Assembly: GCA_963825575.1 (NCBI GenBank)
Contig: CAWGUB010000006.1
Coordinates: forward strand, 186,001-250,000
Reading direction: 5' to 3'
Length of the DNA: 64,000 bases
From: JAFDBW01 sp963825575
GTDB lineage: Bacteria > Desulfobacterota > Desulfuromonadia > Desulfuromonadales > BM103
Shown here: positions 16,695 through 25,370 of the stretch, one piece after another
Position numbering within the stretch: position 1 is the first letter of the stretch
How the letters are laid out: the number at the start of each line of letters is the position of its first letter
Translations under genes and position numbers: made by a program
Notes under the pieces: generated by a model
Told to the model about the DNA's origin: nothing
Seen by the model: the letters and a program-made list of their open reading frames with translations, nothing else
Database searches by the model: none

Positions 16695-17510
16695 TCAGCC
16701 TGCCATATCCCCGGTTTGGGGAGCAGAATGCCTGGTTTCCTGACAGATATAGTTGTAGAGCTCGATCAGGGTTTCCTGGATCAGTTCAGACTCTTCCGGA
16801 AATTCATGGGGAGCAAGTTCCAGGACCAGCGCCTGGTCGTAGTCGGTTTCCCTGAGATGATTCAGGAAGCGGGTCAGTGGCAGGGCCCCGTGCCCTGGGA
16901 AGAGGTGTTCCTGACCGTTGCCGTAGTCGGAAAAATGGATGTTGCGCATCCTGCCGGAATCGTAGAACTGGTGAAAGTCACCTAGGAAGTCGGTGTGCAT
17001 GGATCCACAGTGCGCGGTGTCGAAGGTCAGGTAAAGATTGCGCTCCTCCATGAAACGCACCATGTTCTCGATCTTGGTCAACAGGTACGGGTTGATTTTG
17101 AATTGCGGCAGACATGGCATGTTCTCAATTGTAATCAGGACGCCATTCTGACCTATCTCGGCCTGGAAATCCTTGACTCGTTTCAGCCATCGCCAGAATT
17201 TGAATTCGAAGTGCAACCAGTTCGGGGGGTGAAAATTGATCAGCGGCACCCCGGCGTTCAACGCCAGTTCCGCGCAGCGTTTGAGCTGGTCGATCTTGTT
17301 GCCCCAGCCATCTATTTCAAAAAAAGGTGCGTGGAGCGAAAGGACCGGGTGAATACTTTGCAGTTCCTGAAGGCAGGCCAAGGCCTGTGAACCGGAGAAA
17401 TCATGGTTGATGATCACTTCCAGACCATCAAAGCCTGCATCCCGGGCCATTTCAAAGACTTGGGTCGGGGGTAGGGTATAAAGACTTCCTGCGGAGAGTA
17501 TCAGTTTCAT
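16695..17510 (-). CDS. Sugar phosphate isomerase/epimerase-like TIM-barrel protein
   Basis: 271 residues from ATG 17510 (an in-frame TTG at 17534 adds eight). Belongs to the xylose isomerase-like / AP endonuclease 2 fold. Candidate metal-site segments appear strand by strand: LEVIINHDF, LSLHAPFFEI, LINFHPPNW, ITIENMP, LTFDTAHCGS, NIHFSDYGNG and LELAPHEFPEE. The E, D, H and E placements match those of the family. Substrate is not predictable; no sugar genes are nearby. Confidence 0.75.
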   Translation of the reverse strand: MKLILSAGSLYTLPPTQVFEMARDAGFDGLEVIINHDFSGSQALACLQELQSIHPVLSLHAPFFEIDGWGNKIDQLKRCAELALNAGVPLINFHPPNWLHFEFKFWRWLKRVKDFQAEIGQNGVLITIENMPCLPQFKINPYLLTKIENMVRFMEERNLYLTFDTAHCGSMHTDFLGDFHQFYDSGRMRNIHFSDYGNGQEHLFPGHGALPLTRFLNHLRETDYDQALVLELAPHEFPEESELIQETLIELYNYICQETRHSAPQTGDMAG

Positions 17511-17614
17511 TATTATAGAATTACTGCCGCACAATAAAACGTTATTTTAAAAATTTCGCACATTACAGCAAGGCCAGTGGCTGGTCAATGCCGGTGCATG
17601 CTTTGTTGAAAAAT

Positions 17615-19135
17615 TCAGGGGCTGTGTACTTTCTCAACCAGGAAGCGACGTAAGTGATCCGGTGGAGGAGGAGTCAACCGCGACACGATGATCATCGTCA
17701 GGATAACGACCGGTGCCCCAATCAAGGCAGATGATGTCGGTGGCAGTACGGCGCGCAATGTCGGGAAGATATGCCCGAACAGGATCGGGGCGAAAGTGAT
17801 CGTGATGCCCACCAGCATGCCGGAAATGGCACCATACTTGTTGGCACGATCCCACCAGATGCCAAGCAGGAAAACCGGGAAAAGCGTGTTGCCAGCCAGG
17901 GCGAAGGCGACTGCGGTGATTTGAGCGATCAGCCCCGGTGGATTGACTGCGATCACCAGGACAATGACGGCCAGGACCAGGGTCGCACCCTTGGCGACCA
18001 GCAGCAGGTGTCGTTCGTTGGCATTCGGATTGACCAGACGATAGTAGATGTCATAGGAAACCGCCCCGGCAGCCGTGACCAGTAGGCCCGTAATGGTACT
18101 GATTGCTGCAAGGATGGCTCCCACAGCGAGTACACTGACCAGGATTTCATTAACGCCGACCCATTCTGCGGTTTTGATAACGATGATATCCGCAATGGCC
18201 CGGGCCTCCACCGGGTCGAATACTGCCCCGGACCGCTCCATCCAGTTGCGGGCGAAGGCACCGAATGCCGGCGCGCTCCAGTACAGAAGACCTATGAAAA
18301 AGAGCCCCCATACCACGCCCCATCGAGCGTCACGGGTGTTCGGCACAGTGTAAAAACGTGACAGGACGTGCGGCAGCCCGGCGGTGCCTACCATCAGGGT
18401 AAAACAGAGTGCAATCCATTCGTAGGGTGTGCCGAAAGTCCAGGGAAAGAGGTAAACAGTGGAAACTTGTTGGGGAAGGTCCCGCAGCGCGTTGCCATAA
18501 CTGAATTGCGGCAGGAGCCAGTTATAGCCCAGTTTTTTTGCTACCATCATCAACGGGATGACAAAGGAGAAGATCAGGATCAGGTAGTGCATCTGTGGGT
18601 TGCGCGCCGCCTTCAGCGCCCCGGCAATGACCAGGTAGCCTATCGTTAAGACGATGCCGAAAATCAGCGCCTGGGTGTATTCGATGCCGAACATCCAGGC
18701 AAAGACCATCCCGATTCCCTTGTACTGGGCAACACAATATATCAGCGAGATGATGATCGCGATGACTGCGGAAATGACCCGGGCCACCGAAGAGTCGTAG
18801 CGGGCCTCAACAAAGTCCGGCGCCGTGTATTTGCCAAAGCGTCGAATCTGGCTACCCATCAGGACCAGGAGCAGAACGTAACCGCCGGTCCAGCCCAGGA
18901 TGTAGGCGAAGGCGAAATAGCCGTTCAGGAAAAAGACCCCGGCAATCCCAAGGAAAGAGGCTGCGCTCATCCAGTTGGATGCGATGGCCGCCCCGATATT
19001 GGCATGACCGATCGAACGGACCTGCAGGCCGTAGCCTCCCTTGTCCTGTCGTCGGGACATGAGACCGACGATCAGGGAAACAATCAGCACGCATCCCAAC
19101 ATGAAAATCGGCGTGTACCTGACCGAGTACTCCAT
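17615..19135 (-). CDS. Sodium:solute symporter family protein
   Basis: 506 residues, about thirteen membrane segments, SSS family. Recognisable parts: ASNWMSAASFLGIAG, GWTGGYVLLLVLMGSQIRRFG, APDFVEARYDSSVARVISA and AISTITGLLVTAAGAVSYDI. A GGGGGGATC site precedes ATG 19135. It follows, by eight bases, a DUF4212 small subunit, the pairing seen for monocarboxylate (for example acetate) uptake systems in Geobacter relatives. Acetate transport is therefore the leading guess but is inferred from context only. Confidence 0.88.
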   Translation of the reverse strand: MEYSVRYTPIFMLGCVLIVSLIVGLMSRRQDKGGYGLQVRSIGHANIGAAIASNWMSAASFLGIAGVFFLNGYFAFAYILGWTGGYVLLLVLMGSQIRRFGKYTAPDFVEARYDSSVARVISAVIAIIISLIYCVAQYKGIGMVFAWMFGIEYTQALIFGIVLTIGYLVIAGALKAARNPQMHYLILIFSFVIPLMMVAKKLGYNWLLPQFSYGNALRDLPQQVSTVYLFPWTFGTPYEWIALCFTLMVGTAGLPHVLSRFYTVPNTRDARWGVVWGLFFIGLLYWSAPAFGAFARNWMERSGAVFDPVEARAIADIIVIKTAEWVGVNEILVSVLAVGAILAAISTITGLLVTAAGAVSYDIYYRLVNPNANERHLLLVAKGATLVLAVIVLVIAVNPPGLIAQITAVAFALAGNTLFPVFLLGIWWDRANKYGAISGMLVGITITFAPILFGHIFPTLRAVLPPTSSALIGAPVVILTMIIVSRLTPPPPDHLRRFLVEKVHSP

Positions 19136-19143
19136 GATCCCCC

Positions 19144-19473
19144 CTATCGCCGTCTGCGATAACTGGAACTCAGCCAGTCGATCAGAATGTTGAAGAAAAA
19201 ACAGAGAAAAATAAACCAGAGAATCAAAAACTGCCCGCTGTACCAGAAGTAGGCCGGTATGCCGAACACATAAGGAACTTCGGACAAGGTCCGGACCGGA
19301 TCGTCATGCGTGAACGCCAGGTGAATCGGCATGCCAAAGGTCATGATTCCCCAGGCGGCAAGCGCGATCCAGATGATCGTCACTTCTTTACGCATGAATC
19401 CAGCGCGCGGACGGAAGAAGTTGATGCGCAGATCCTCAGGGTTTGTCGACTCCTGATCATTGAGATGAGGCAC
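19144..19473 (-). CDS. DUF4212 symporter small subunit
   Basis: 109 residues with two membrane segments (about 30-50 and 74-98). It starts with GTG 19473 after AACAGGAGA. DUF4212 proteins are encoded directly before VC_2705-type sodium:solute symporters and are taken as their small subunit; the same order and eight-base gap are seen here. It probably supports assembly or activity of the transporter in the inner membrane. Confidence 0.87.
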   Translation of the reverse strand: MPHLNDQESTNPEDLRINFFRPRAGFMRKEVTIIWIALAAWGIMTFGMPIHLAFTHDDPVRTLSEVPYVFGIPAYFWYSGQFLILWFIFLCFFFNILIDWLSSSYRRRR

Positions 19474-19572
19474 GGTGCTATTCTCCTGTTAGGTGTCGCA
19501 CTGCGGTAGCGACAGGATTATGCGGGTTACTGCTCAGGATACATTAACGCAAAGGCTTTGCCAATGCCGGTG

Positions 19573-20769
19573 TCATTGCCGTGTTTTTATAACCTCGGCG
19601 AGGACAGTGGTAGCGAAACTGCCTTTTGGCAATGAAAATGACAGCAGCAGATCGTCTCCGTCAGCGGAGCAGGCAGTTGCCTGAACCGGTGCCCGTAGAG
19701 GACGTCTTCCTCCCTCCATGGCCAAACCGCCGGAGAGACGGAACGCCTGCAGCGTCAGTCCTTCTTTGTCGAGCAGACTCTCCTCAAGCAGCCCGGCCTG
19801 TGCTTCAGCCAGTTTCGTCCTGAAACCGTAGAGCGGCGCGGTGGCACTGATCTCAAAAGCGTCGGCACGCGGCTGCTCTGCTGCCTGATTGGTCACGACA
19901 AAACATGCCCCGTTGACATGTTTATAGGCGATGTCGCCTGGCCATATTTTATTCAAAGAGGTCATCCGCATGTCAACCAACCGATCGAACAGGCTGGACT
20001 GATAGGCTGAAAGATAGAGCCTTAGTAACTTGCGGGGCATGGCCAACACCGCACTTTTTGGGCTTTTCCGGTCTTTGAGCCTTGTCAGCAGCTCGCGTTC
20101 ATGGCGACAGTGACGGGGTAATTTTTCGATTGCTGTCTTCGTATCCCCGCTTCGATAGGCTTCGGCGGCTTCACGCCAGCCGGGATGCACGATTGCCAGG
20201 GGGGCGCCGACAATCTCGCCAATCGCTTTTTCATAGTCCTGGCGAAGGATCGCCCGACCGATGCGGTGTGAATTTCCCAGTGAGCCATAGCGCTGTTCAC
20301 CAAAGCGGTTCGGGACTCCTGATTCTTCGAGGCAGGCCAGAACATCTGTTGCCCTCTGCAGCGATCCCTGCTCCGGCTGGTGAATGCGAATGCGGAAATG
20401 ATTGCCGGCCAGATGTCCGAGACGCAGTTTGTTGTGATGCAGGGTCGCCGAAAGAATTTTCACTCCAGGAATTTCCAGGCCTTTGACGTCATCAGGCTTG
20501 CGTAACGGCACAGAAACGGTCTGTCGGGTAATCGCCTGGGCATCTTTGAGCCCGGCATAGCCCAGGTCACGCTCCTTGCAATCCAGGGCGATCGCCAGTT
20601 CCCTGAGCAGGTCATAGGTGGTCAACCCCCGTTTTTCGATCATCAGGTAGAGATGATCTCCTTCTCCGCAAGGCTCATAAAGAGGGATTTCCTCAACGCG
20701 GAAGTCTTCAGGTTCATGACGGAGGGTTCCGCCGGTACCCGGAATCTGGTCAGTCAGGTACTCAGTCAT
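19573..20769 (-). CDS. truD: tRNA pseudouridine(13) synthase TruD
   Basis: 398 residues, normal for the family. The catalytic region GYAGLKDAQAITRQTVSVP (about 74-92) holds the nucleophilic Asp of the G-x-KD-x-x-A pattern. Also seen: NHFRIRIHQPEQG, GVPNRFGEQRYG (N-x-FG-x-QR) and LSAYQSSLFDRLV. It converts U13 in certain tRNAs to pseudouridine. Its ATG overlaps the trmB stop by eight bases, so two tRNA-modification genes are coupled. Confidence 0.95.
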   Translation of the reverse strand: MTEYLTDQIPGTGGTLRHEPEDFRVEEIPLYEPCGEGDHLYLMIEKRGLTTYDLLRELAIALDCKERDLGYAGLKDAQAITRQTVSVPLRKPDDVKGLEIPGVKILSATLHHNKLRLGHLAGNHFRIRIHQPEQGSLQRATDVLACLEESGVPNRFGEQRYGSLGNSHRIGRAILRQDYEKAIGEIVGAPLAIVHPGWREAAEAYRSGDTKTAIEKLPRHCRHERELLTRLKDRKSPKSAVLAMPRKLLRLYLSAYQSSLFDRLVDMRMTSLNKIWPGDIAYKHVNGACFVVTNQAAEQPRADAFEISATAPLYGFRTKLAEAQAGLLEESLLDKEGLTLQAFRLSGGLAMEGGRRPLRAPVQATACSADGDDLLLSFSLPKGSFATTVLAEVIKTRQ

Positions 20770-21463
20770 TTTCCGCCATCTGCCAGCAGACCCGGAACCC
20801 GCGCTGCATCATCGGTGTAGGCAGGTTGTGGCGAGGCACGGCCATATCCCTCTTGTAGTAAATAAAGTAGATGTCCTGTCCCCTGTCGAGAAAACGCTGC
20901 ATATACTTTGATATCGGGTAGCCGGGAAGAGTCGTTGCCCACGCCGTCGTCTGCATGTTGCGATAACCGGCCAGGCCGCGAATCTGTCCGGCGACATCTT
21001 CTGCGTAGTCATCGAAGTCGGTGCTGAAGTAGAGATCAGCCCCGGGTTTGAGGTAATGCGCAAGGGTTTCGAGGAAGTCGCGGTTGACCAACCGCCGGCG
21101 CCGGTGCCTTTTCTTGGGCCACGGGTCAGGGCAGTTGATGTACACAGCAGACAGACTTTCCGGTTGCAGCCCCCTGGCTAGCAGCCAGCGAGCCTCGACC
21201 CGTACGACCCGGACATTGTCCAGTCCCGCATCGTCGAGCTTGGTACAGGTCTTCAGGCACCCCTTGTTGTAGATGTCGATGGCAATAAAGTTTGTCTGCG
21301 GCTGCCTGGTAGCCTGTTGCAGGACAAAGTGGCCGGTGCCGCAGCCGATTTCGAGAGCCAGGGGATTGCTGTTGCCAAACATGGCAGACCAGTCCGGCGG
21401 GTTTTCAAACGCGCTGTCGGCGACAAAGTTGGGGGACAGGATTGGAATTACACGTTGGGTCAT
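20762..21463 (-). CDS. trmB: tRNA (guanine-N7-)-methyltransferase
   Basis: About 233 residues from ATG 21463 (MTQRVIPILSP). The frame is open farther upstream, but that part overlaps the cytochrome gene in another frame and is not conserved-looking. SAM-binding motif LALEIGCGTGHFVLQQA and the family signature CPDPWPKKRHRRRRLVN are present, then STDFDDYAE. It makes m7G46 in tRNA. Just downstream of a c-type cytochrome and coupled to truD. Confidence 0.93.
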   Translation of the reverse strand: MTQRVIPILSPNFVADSAFENPPDWSAMFGNSNPLALEIGCGTGHFVLQQATRQPQTNFIAIDIYNKGCLKTCTKLDDAGLDNVRVVRVEARWLLARGLQPESLSAVYINCPDPWPKKRHRRRRLVNRDFLETLAHYLKPGADLYFSTDFDDYAEDVAGQIRGLAGYRNMQTTAWATTLPGYPISKYMQRFLDRGQDIYFIYYKRDMAVPRHNLPTPMMQRGFRVCWQMAEND

Positions 21464-21492
21464 ATCGGGTCGGTTGGTTAGAGGTTGTGCTC

Positions 21493-21816
21493 CTATTGCG
21501 ACGGCTTTATCAAGTAAATCAGGGCCTCTATCTCTGCGTCGGAGAGGTGACTGAAGTCGGGCATACTGCCATCGGCATGCGTTCTTGCCTGGTTGACCAA
21601 TTGCACTCTGATCTCCGCCCATGACAGGCGGTCGCGGATCTCTTCAAAACTGGCGGCATATCTGCCGCCATCTCCTTCGAAGGCATGGCAGGCTTTGCAG
21701 CCCTGGGAGTTGAAAAGCTTCCGCGCCATAGCAGTGTCTTCGGCAAGACTGCCGGAAGGCAGATATGTAACGATGATCAGGGCCAACCAGCCAATCATGG
21801 ACCAGGTGCGAAACAT
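21493..21816 (-). CDS. Small periplasmic mono-heme c-type cytochrome
   Basis: 107 residues: signal peptide (about 1-25, cleaved near LAEDTA), heme c site CKACH (about 40-44) and a likely distal Met in GSMPDFSHLSDAEI. Class I cytochrome c size and layout. It would carry single electrons in the periplasm. It opens the trmB-truD gene string on the minus strand, which gives no functional clue. Confidence 0.88.
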   Translation of the reverse strand: MFRTWSMIGWLALIIVTYLPSGSLAEDTAMARKLFNSQGCKACHAFEGDGGRYAASFEEIRDRLSWAEIRVQLVNQARTHADGSMPDFSHLSDAEIEALIYLIKPSQ

Positions 21817-21990
21817 TGGGTCTCCGGAACAAAGAGAAAATCGTCACTACAGCATAACCAAGATCGGGCTGTTCGCCAAGCAGCTAAATAGGGAAAGAGC
21901 TTGAAATCATTCTGTTGCCCAAGTAATCTGGCGCTGGACAAACGTTAAAGCTGTCAGGGCATCAACAACCTTACCTAAGGAGTTATCCTC

Positions 21991-23004
21991 ATGCTGATAG
22001 TCATGCATCACTCGGCAACCGACGAGCAGGTCCAGGCGGTCACCGCTGCCGTCGAGGCCATGGGCTTGATCGCGGAGCCGATTCCGGGGAGTTTGAGAAC
22101 GGCTATCGGAGTCCTCGGCAACCAGGGCTATGTCGATGATACAACAATTCGTGAACTTCCAGGCGTGCGTGAAGTCATCCATGTCAGCAAGCCCTACAAA
22201 CTGGTCTCCCGCGATTTTCATCCGGAATCTTCGGTGGTTGAGGCTGGTGGCGTCAAGTTCGGTGACGGCCAGCCGCCGGTGCTGATTGCCGGGCCCTGTT
22301 CCGTGGAGAGCGAAGGGCAGATGATGGCCGCTGCCCGGTTGGTGAAAGAAAACGGTGCGCACATGCTACGCGGCGGCGCCTTTAAACCGCGGACCGGGCC
22401 TCACAGTTTTCAGGGCCTTGGTGTCGAGGGCTTGAAATATCTGCGTCAGGCTGGTGATGCTGAAGGTCTGCCGGTGATTACCGAAGTCATGCGCATCGAA
22501 CAGCTTGAAACGGTCTGCAGGTACTCGGACGTGCTGCAGATTGGCGCTCGCAACATGCAGAACTTCGACCTGCTCAAGGAGGTAGGCAAGCTCAGGCACC
22601 CGGTTCTGCTCAAGCGCGGCATGAGTGCCACCATCGAGGAATTCCTCTCAGCAGCTGAATATATCCTGGCCGAAGGGAACCCGCGGGTTATTCTCTGCGA
22701 AAGGGGGATCCGGACTTTCGAAAAAGCGACTCGCAACACCCTTGACCTGAGCGTTGTCCCCCTGATCCGTGAAATGAGCCACCTGCCGATCGTGGTCGAT
22801 CCAAGCCACGCGACTGGACGACGCAGCCTGGTCGGCCCGATGGCCAAGGCCGCAATCGTGGTTGGGGCTCACGGCATCATGGTCGAGGTCCACCCGGACC
22901 CGGATAAAGCCCTTTGTGATGGTGCCCAGAGCCTTACCGGCGAGGGCTTCGGTCAGCTGGTTGCGGAGTTGAATCGATTGCAGGAACTGCTGGCATCTGC
23001 CTGA
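21991..23004 (+). CDS. aroF: 3-deoxy-7-phosphoheptulonate synthase, AroF / class I-beta
   Basis: First step of the shikimate pathway (PEP plus erythrose 4-phosphate). 337 residues: an N-terminal ferredoxin-like regulatory domain (about 1-70) and the barrel with AGPCSVESEGQMM, LRGGAFKPRTGPHSFQG, NMQNFDLLKEVG, LCERGIRTFE and PIVVDPSHATGRR. TAAGGAG precedes ATG 21991. The N-terminal extension is linked to feedback control by aromatic amino acids in this subclass. A second, different DAHP synthase gene lies at 45454-46518. Confidence 0.95.
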   Translation: MLIVMHHSATDEQVQAVTAAVEAMGLIAEPIPGSLRTAIGVLGNQGYVDDTTIRELPGVREVIHVSKPYKLVSRDFHPESSVVEAGGVKFGDGQPPVLIAGPCSVESEGQMMAAARLVKENGAHMLRGGAFKPRTGPHSFQGLGVEGLKYLRQAGDAEGLPVITEVMRIEQLETVCRYSDVLQIGARNMQNFDLLKEVGKLRHPVLLKRGMSATIEEFLSAAEYILAEGNPRVILCERGIRTFEKATRNTLDLSVVPLIREMSHLPIVVDPSHATGRRSLVGPMAKAAIVVGAHGIMVEVHPDPDKALCDGAQSLTGEGFGQLVAELNRLQELLASA

Positions 23005-23008
23005 CCTC

Positions 23009-23851
23009 TCAGGCGGGCCCGCCCAGTTCGAAAAGCCCGATCTCAGGGCGACAGAGGAATCTCAGCGGCAGCACACTGGTGCCAACACCGCGGCTGACAT
23101 AAAGCGGGACCTGGTGTTCGCTGACCTGGTAGTAACCGGCGACGAACCGGCCGGAATAACGGGGCAGGTAGAAGGGTGGCAGGTAAGGCAGGCGGATCTG
23201 ACCGCCGTGGGTGTGCCCGCTTAAGACCAGGTTGATGTGTTGGTTCAGCTGTTCGTGGGCGAAAGCCGGGACGTGCGACAGGAGCAGGTTGAAACGCCGG
23301 GGGTCGATATCCTCTTGCAGCCGGTGCAGATAGTCGGTCGCCGAAGGGTAGTCCATGCCGTAAATTGACAATGCCCGTCCCTTGATCTCGAGGTCCGCAC
23401 GTTCGTTGATCAGGAGTTTGACCCCTGCACCGGCGAAATGCCTGCGCAGGTTTTCTCCTTCCAGCCTTGACCAGTATTCCCAGTTCCCCTGCACGGCATA
23501 GATCCCGTGCGGAGCATGCAGCGCTTTCAGGAAATTCAGGACACCTCTGATATTCCTTTCCTCTTCGAGGTAGTCTCCGGTCAGGACAATCAGGTCCGGC
23601 TCCAACCTGGTGACCTGGTTCGCTACCTCCTTGAAATAATCGTCAAAGCTGCTCAAATGCAGGTCGCTGACCTGCACCATGCGGATCTGGCCGCCGGGCA
23701 ATGGAGACGGTATGGAGCTTTGCTCCACCTGCAGTGCCTGTGGCTCGTACCATGCAGTCTCTGCTAGCAAAGCCCCGGTCAATCCGGCAAACCCGAGAGA
23801 AAGGAACCGGCGTCTGCTGATGCCTTTGCGTCGGCGCCCGGACAAGCTCAT
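23009..23851 (-). CDS. Twin-arginine exported metallophosphoesterase
   Basis: 280 residues. The N-terminus has SRRRFLSLGFAGLTGALLAE, a twin-arginine signal with hydrophobic core. The calcineurin-like domain carries all five metal motifs: VSDLHLSSF, VLTGDYLEE, GNWEYW, LLSHVPAF and VLSGHTHGGQIRLP. It resembles the YkuE branch. It would act outside the cytoplasm, perhaps on lipid or nucleotide phosphoesters, but the substrate is unknown. It converges on aroF with four bases between the stops. Confidence 0.87.
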   Translation of the reverse strand: MSLSGRRRKGISRRRFLSLGFAGLTGALLAETAWYEPQALQVEQSSIPSPLPGGQIRMVQVSDLHLSSFDDYFKEVANQVTRLEPDLIVLTGDYLEEERNIRGVLNFLKALHAPHGIYAVQGNWEYWSRLEGENLRRHFAGAGVKLLINERADLEIKGRALSIYGMDYPSATDYLHRLQEDIDPRRFNLLLSHVPAFAHEQLNQHINLVLSGHTHGGQIRLPYLPPFYLPRYSGRFVAGYYQVSEHQVPLYVSRGVGTSVLPLRFLCRPEIGLFELGGPA

Positions 23852-23974
23852 AAAAACCAGCCAAAAGCTTGCGCGCCGTGGTTGCCAGGATAGCCCGGTT
23901 GTATTATCTTATGACAGAACACCATTCTGTGATTATATAGGGATCAATCTCGAAAAGGAAAGGCGATACAAGTT

Positions 23975-25177
23975 ATGGAGCAATTTCAGAAAGTTACCGA
24001 TAATGTCTCATGGGTCGGCGTCCGGCACCCCGATCTGGAGATTTTTGACGAACTGTTTCCAACCCACAATGGCACAACCTACAATTCTTACGTGGTCCGC
24101 GGACAAGACAAAACGGCACTCATCGATACGGTCAAGGCCCCTTTTACCGACGAATTTCTCAATAAAATTGAAGGAGCCATCGGCCTGGACAAGATCGACC
24201 TGGTGGTGATCAGCCACACCGAACCAGACCATTCCGGAGCCCTTGGCCGGTTACTCGAGATGCGTCCTGATCTACCGGTTTATTGTAGTCGCCCGTCGCA
24301 GAATTTTCTCAGCCAGCTGCTGAACCGTCCATTCAATGCGCACGTGGTCAGCGACGGGGAAGAGATAGACCTCGGCGGTCTGACCCTGCGCTTTATCCTG
24401 GCGCCCTACCTGCACTGGCCGGATACCATCTTTACCTATCTGGTCGAGGAAGCGATCCTTTTCCCCTGTGACGCGTTTGGTGCGCATTACTGTGCGCGCA
24501 AACTGTTTGATGATGAAATCCCTGACTTTTCCCAGGATTTTCACTTCTACTTCGACTGTATCATGCGCCCGTTCAAGGACAAGGTGCGCGATGCCGTGGC
24601 CAAGGTCGACGCGCTCGAATTGAAGATGATCTGTCCTTCCCACGGGCCGATCCGTCGTGTCGATCCGCGGGCCGTCGTTGACTCCTACCGACGCTGGTCG
24701 GCTTTGCCGCCGAAGCAGCAGAAGCCCCGCGCCCTGTTGCTGACGCTTTCATCGCACGGCAACACGCACACCATGGCAGCCACCATACGGGAGGAACTCG
24801 AAGCCAAGGGGTTCAACGTGGTCGTGATGCGTATGTGCGAGATGCGTGATGGCGACCTGCGGGATGAGCTCGAGCTGGCTGACCTGATCCTGGTTGGTTC
24901 TGCGACGATCAACCGTGACGCCCCGCCGCAGGCCTGGCATGCCATGTCACTCTTCTCGCTGGTCACGCCCAAGGCGAAAATCGCCGGAGCCTTTGGTTCT
25001 TTCGGCTGGAGTGGTGAGGCCGTGAAGCTGATTGAGGAACGTCTGAAGGGCCTGCGCTTCAAGATGCCGGTTCCCGGCTTGACCTTGCGCTTTGCGCCGA
25101 CAGAAGAAAACCTCGAGGAGTGCCGTGAATTTGCCCGCCAGTTCGCAGCGCATGTGGCGGGCCCGGAAGCGGCTTGA
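23975..25177 (+). CDS. Flavodiiron protein (A-type flavoprotein, FprA family)
   Basis: 400 residues. A beta-lactamase-like domain (about 1-250) has the diiron ligands in SHTEPDHSGAL (H-x-E-x-D-H), PCDAFGAHYC and CPSHGPIRR. A flavodoxin domain (about 255-395) starts LLLTLSSHGNTHTMAATI and has VGSATINRDAPP. There is no rubredoxin extension (class A). Such proteins reduce O2 to water or NO to N2O, protecting anaerobes. A terminator follows. Confidence 0.93.
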   Translation: MEQFQKVTDNVSWVGVRHPDLEIFDELFPTHNGTTYNSYVVRGQDKTALIDTVKAPFTDEFLNKIEGAIGLDKIDLVVISHTEPDHSGALGRLLEMRPDLPVYCSRPSQNFLSQLLNRPFNAHVVSDGEEIDLGGLTLRFILAPYLHWPDTIFTYLVEEAILFPCDAFGAHYCARKLFDDEIPDFSQDFHFYFDCIMRPFKDKVRDAVAKVDALELKMICPSHGPIRRVDPRAVVDSYRRWSALPPKQQKPRALLLTLSSHGNTHTMAATIREELEAKGFNVVVMRMCEMRDGDLRDELELADLILVGSATINRDAPPQAWHAMSLFSLVTPKAKIAGAFGSFGWSGEAVKLIEERLKGLRFKMPVPGLTLRFAPTEENLEECREFARQFAAHVAGPEAA

Positions 25178-25250
25178 ATGGATTTTAAAGCCTCGATCTC
25201 TAAGTTTTAAGCTGTAAGTTTTAGGGTAAATTCTCAGGCAGATAAACAAG

Positions 25251-25296
25251 GCGCAAAGGATAGTCCTCAACGAAGGTCCCCTTTGCGTCTTTTTTT
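25251..25296 (+). terminator. Terminator after the flavodiiron gene
   Basis: Stem CGCAAAGG / CCTTTGCG around a 20-base loop, followed by TCTTTTTTT. The same words recur just after it (CCTTTGCGCCTTTGCG), suggesting a small dispersed repeat. Confidence 0.65.
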
Positions 25297-25370
25297 ACCT
25301 TTGCGCCTTTGCGTTAAGTTCAGTTTTTTGGATTGTCAGTATCCTTTAGCGAGTAGCATGCGAACCTTTC

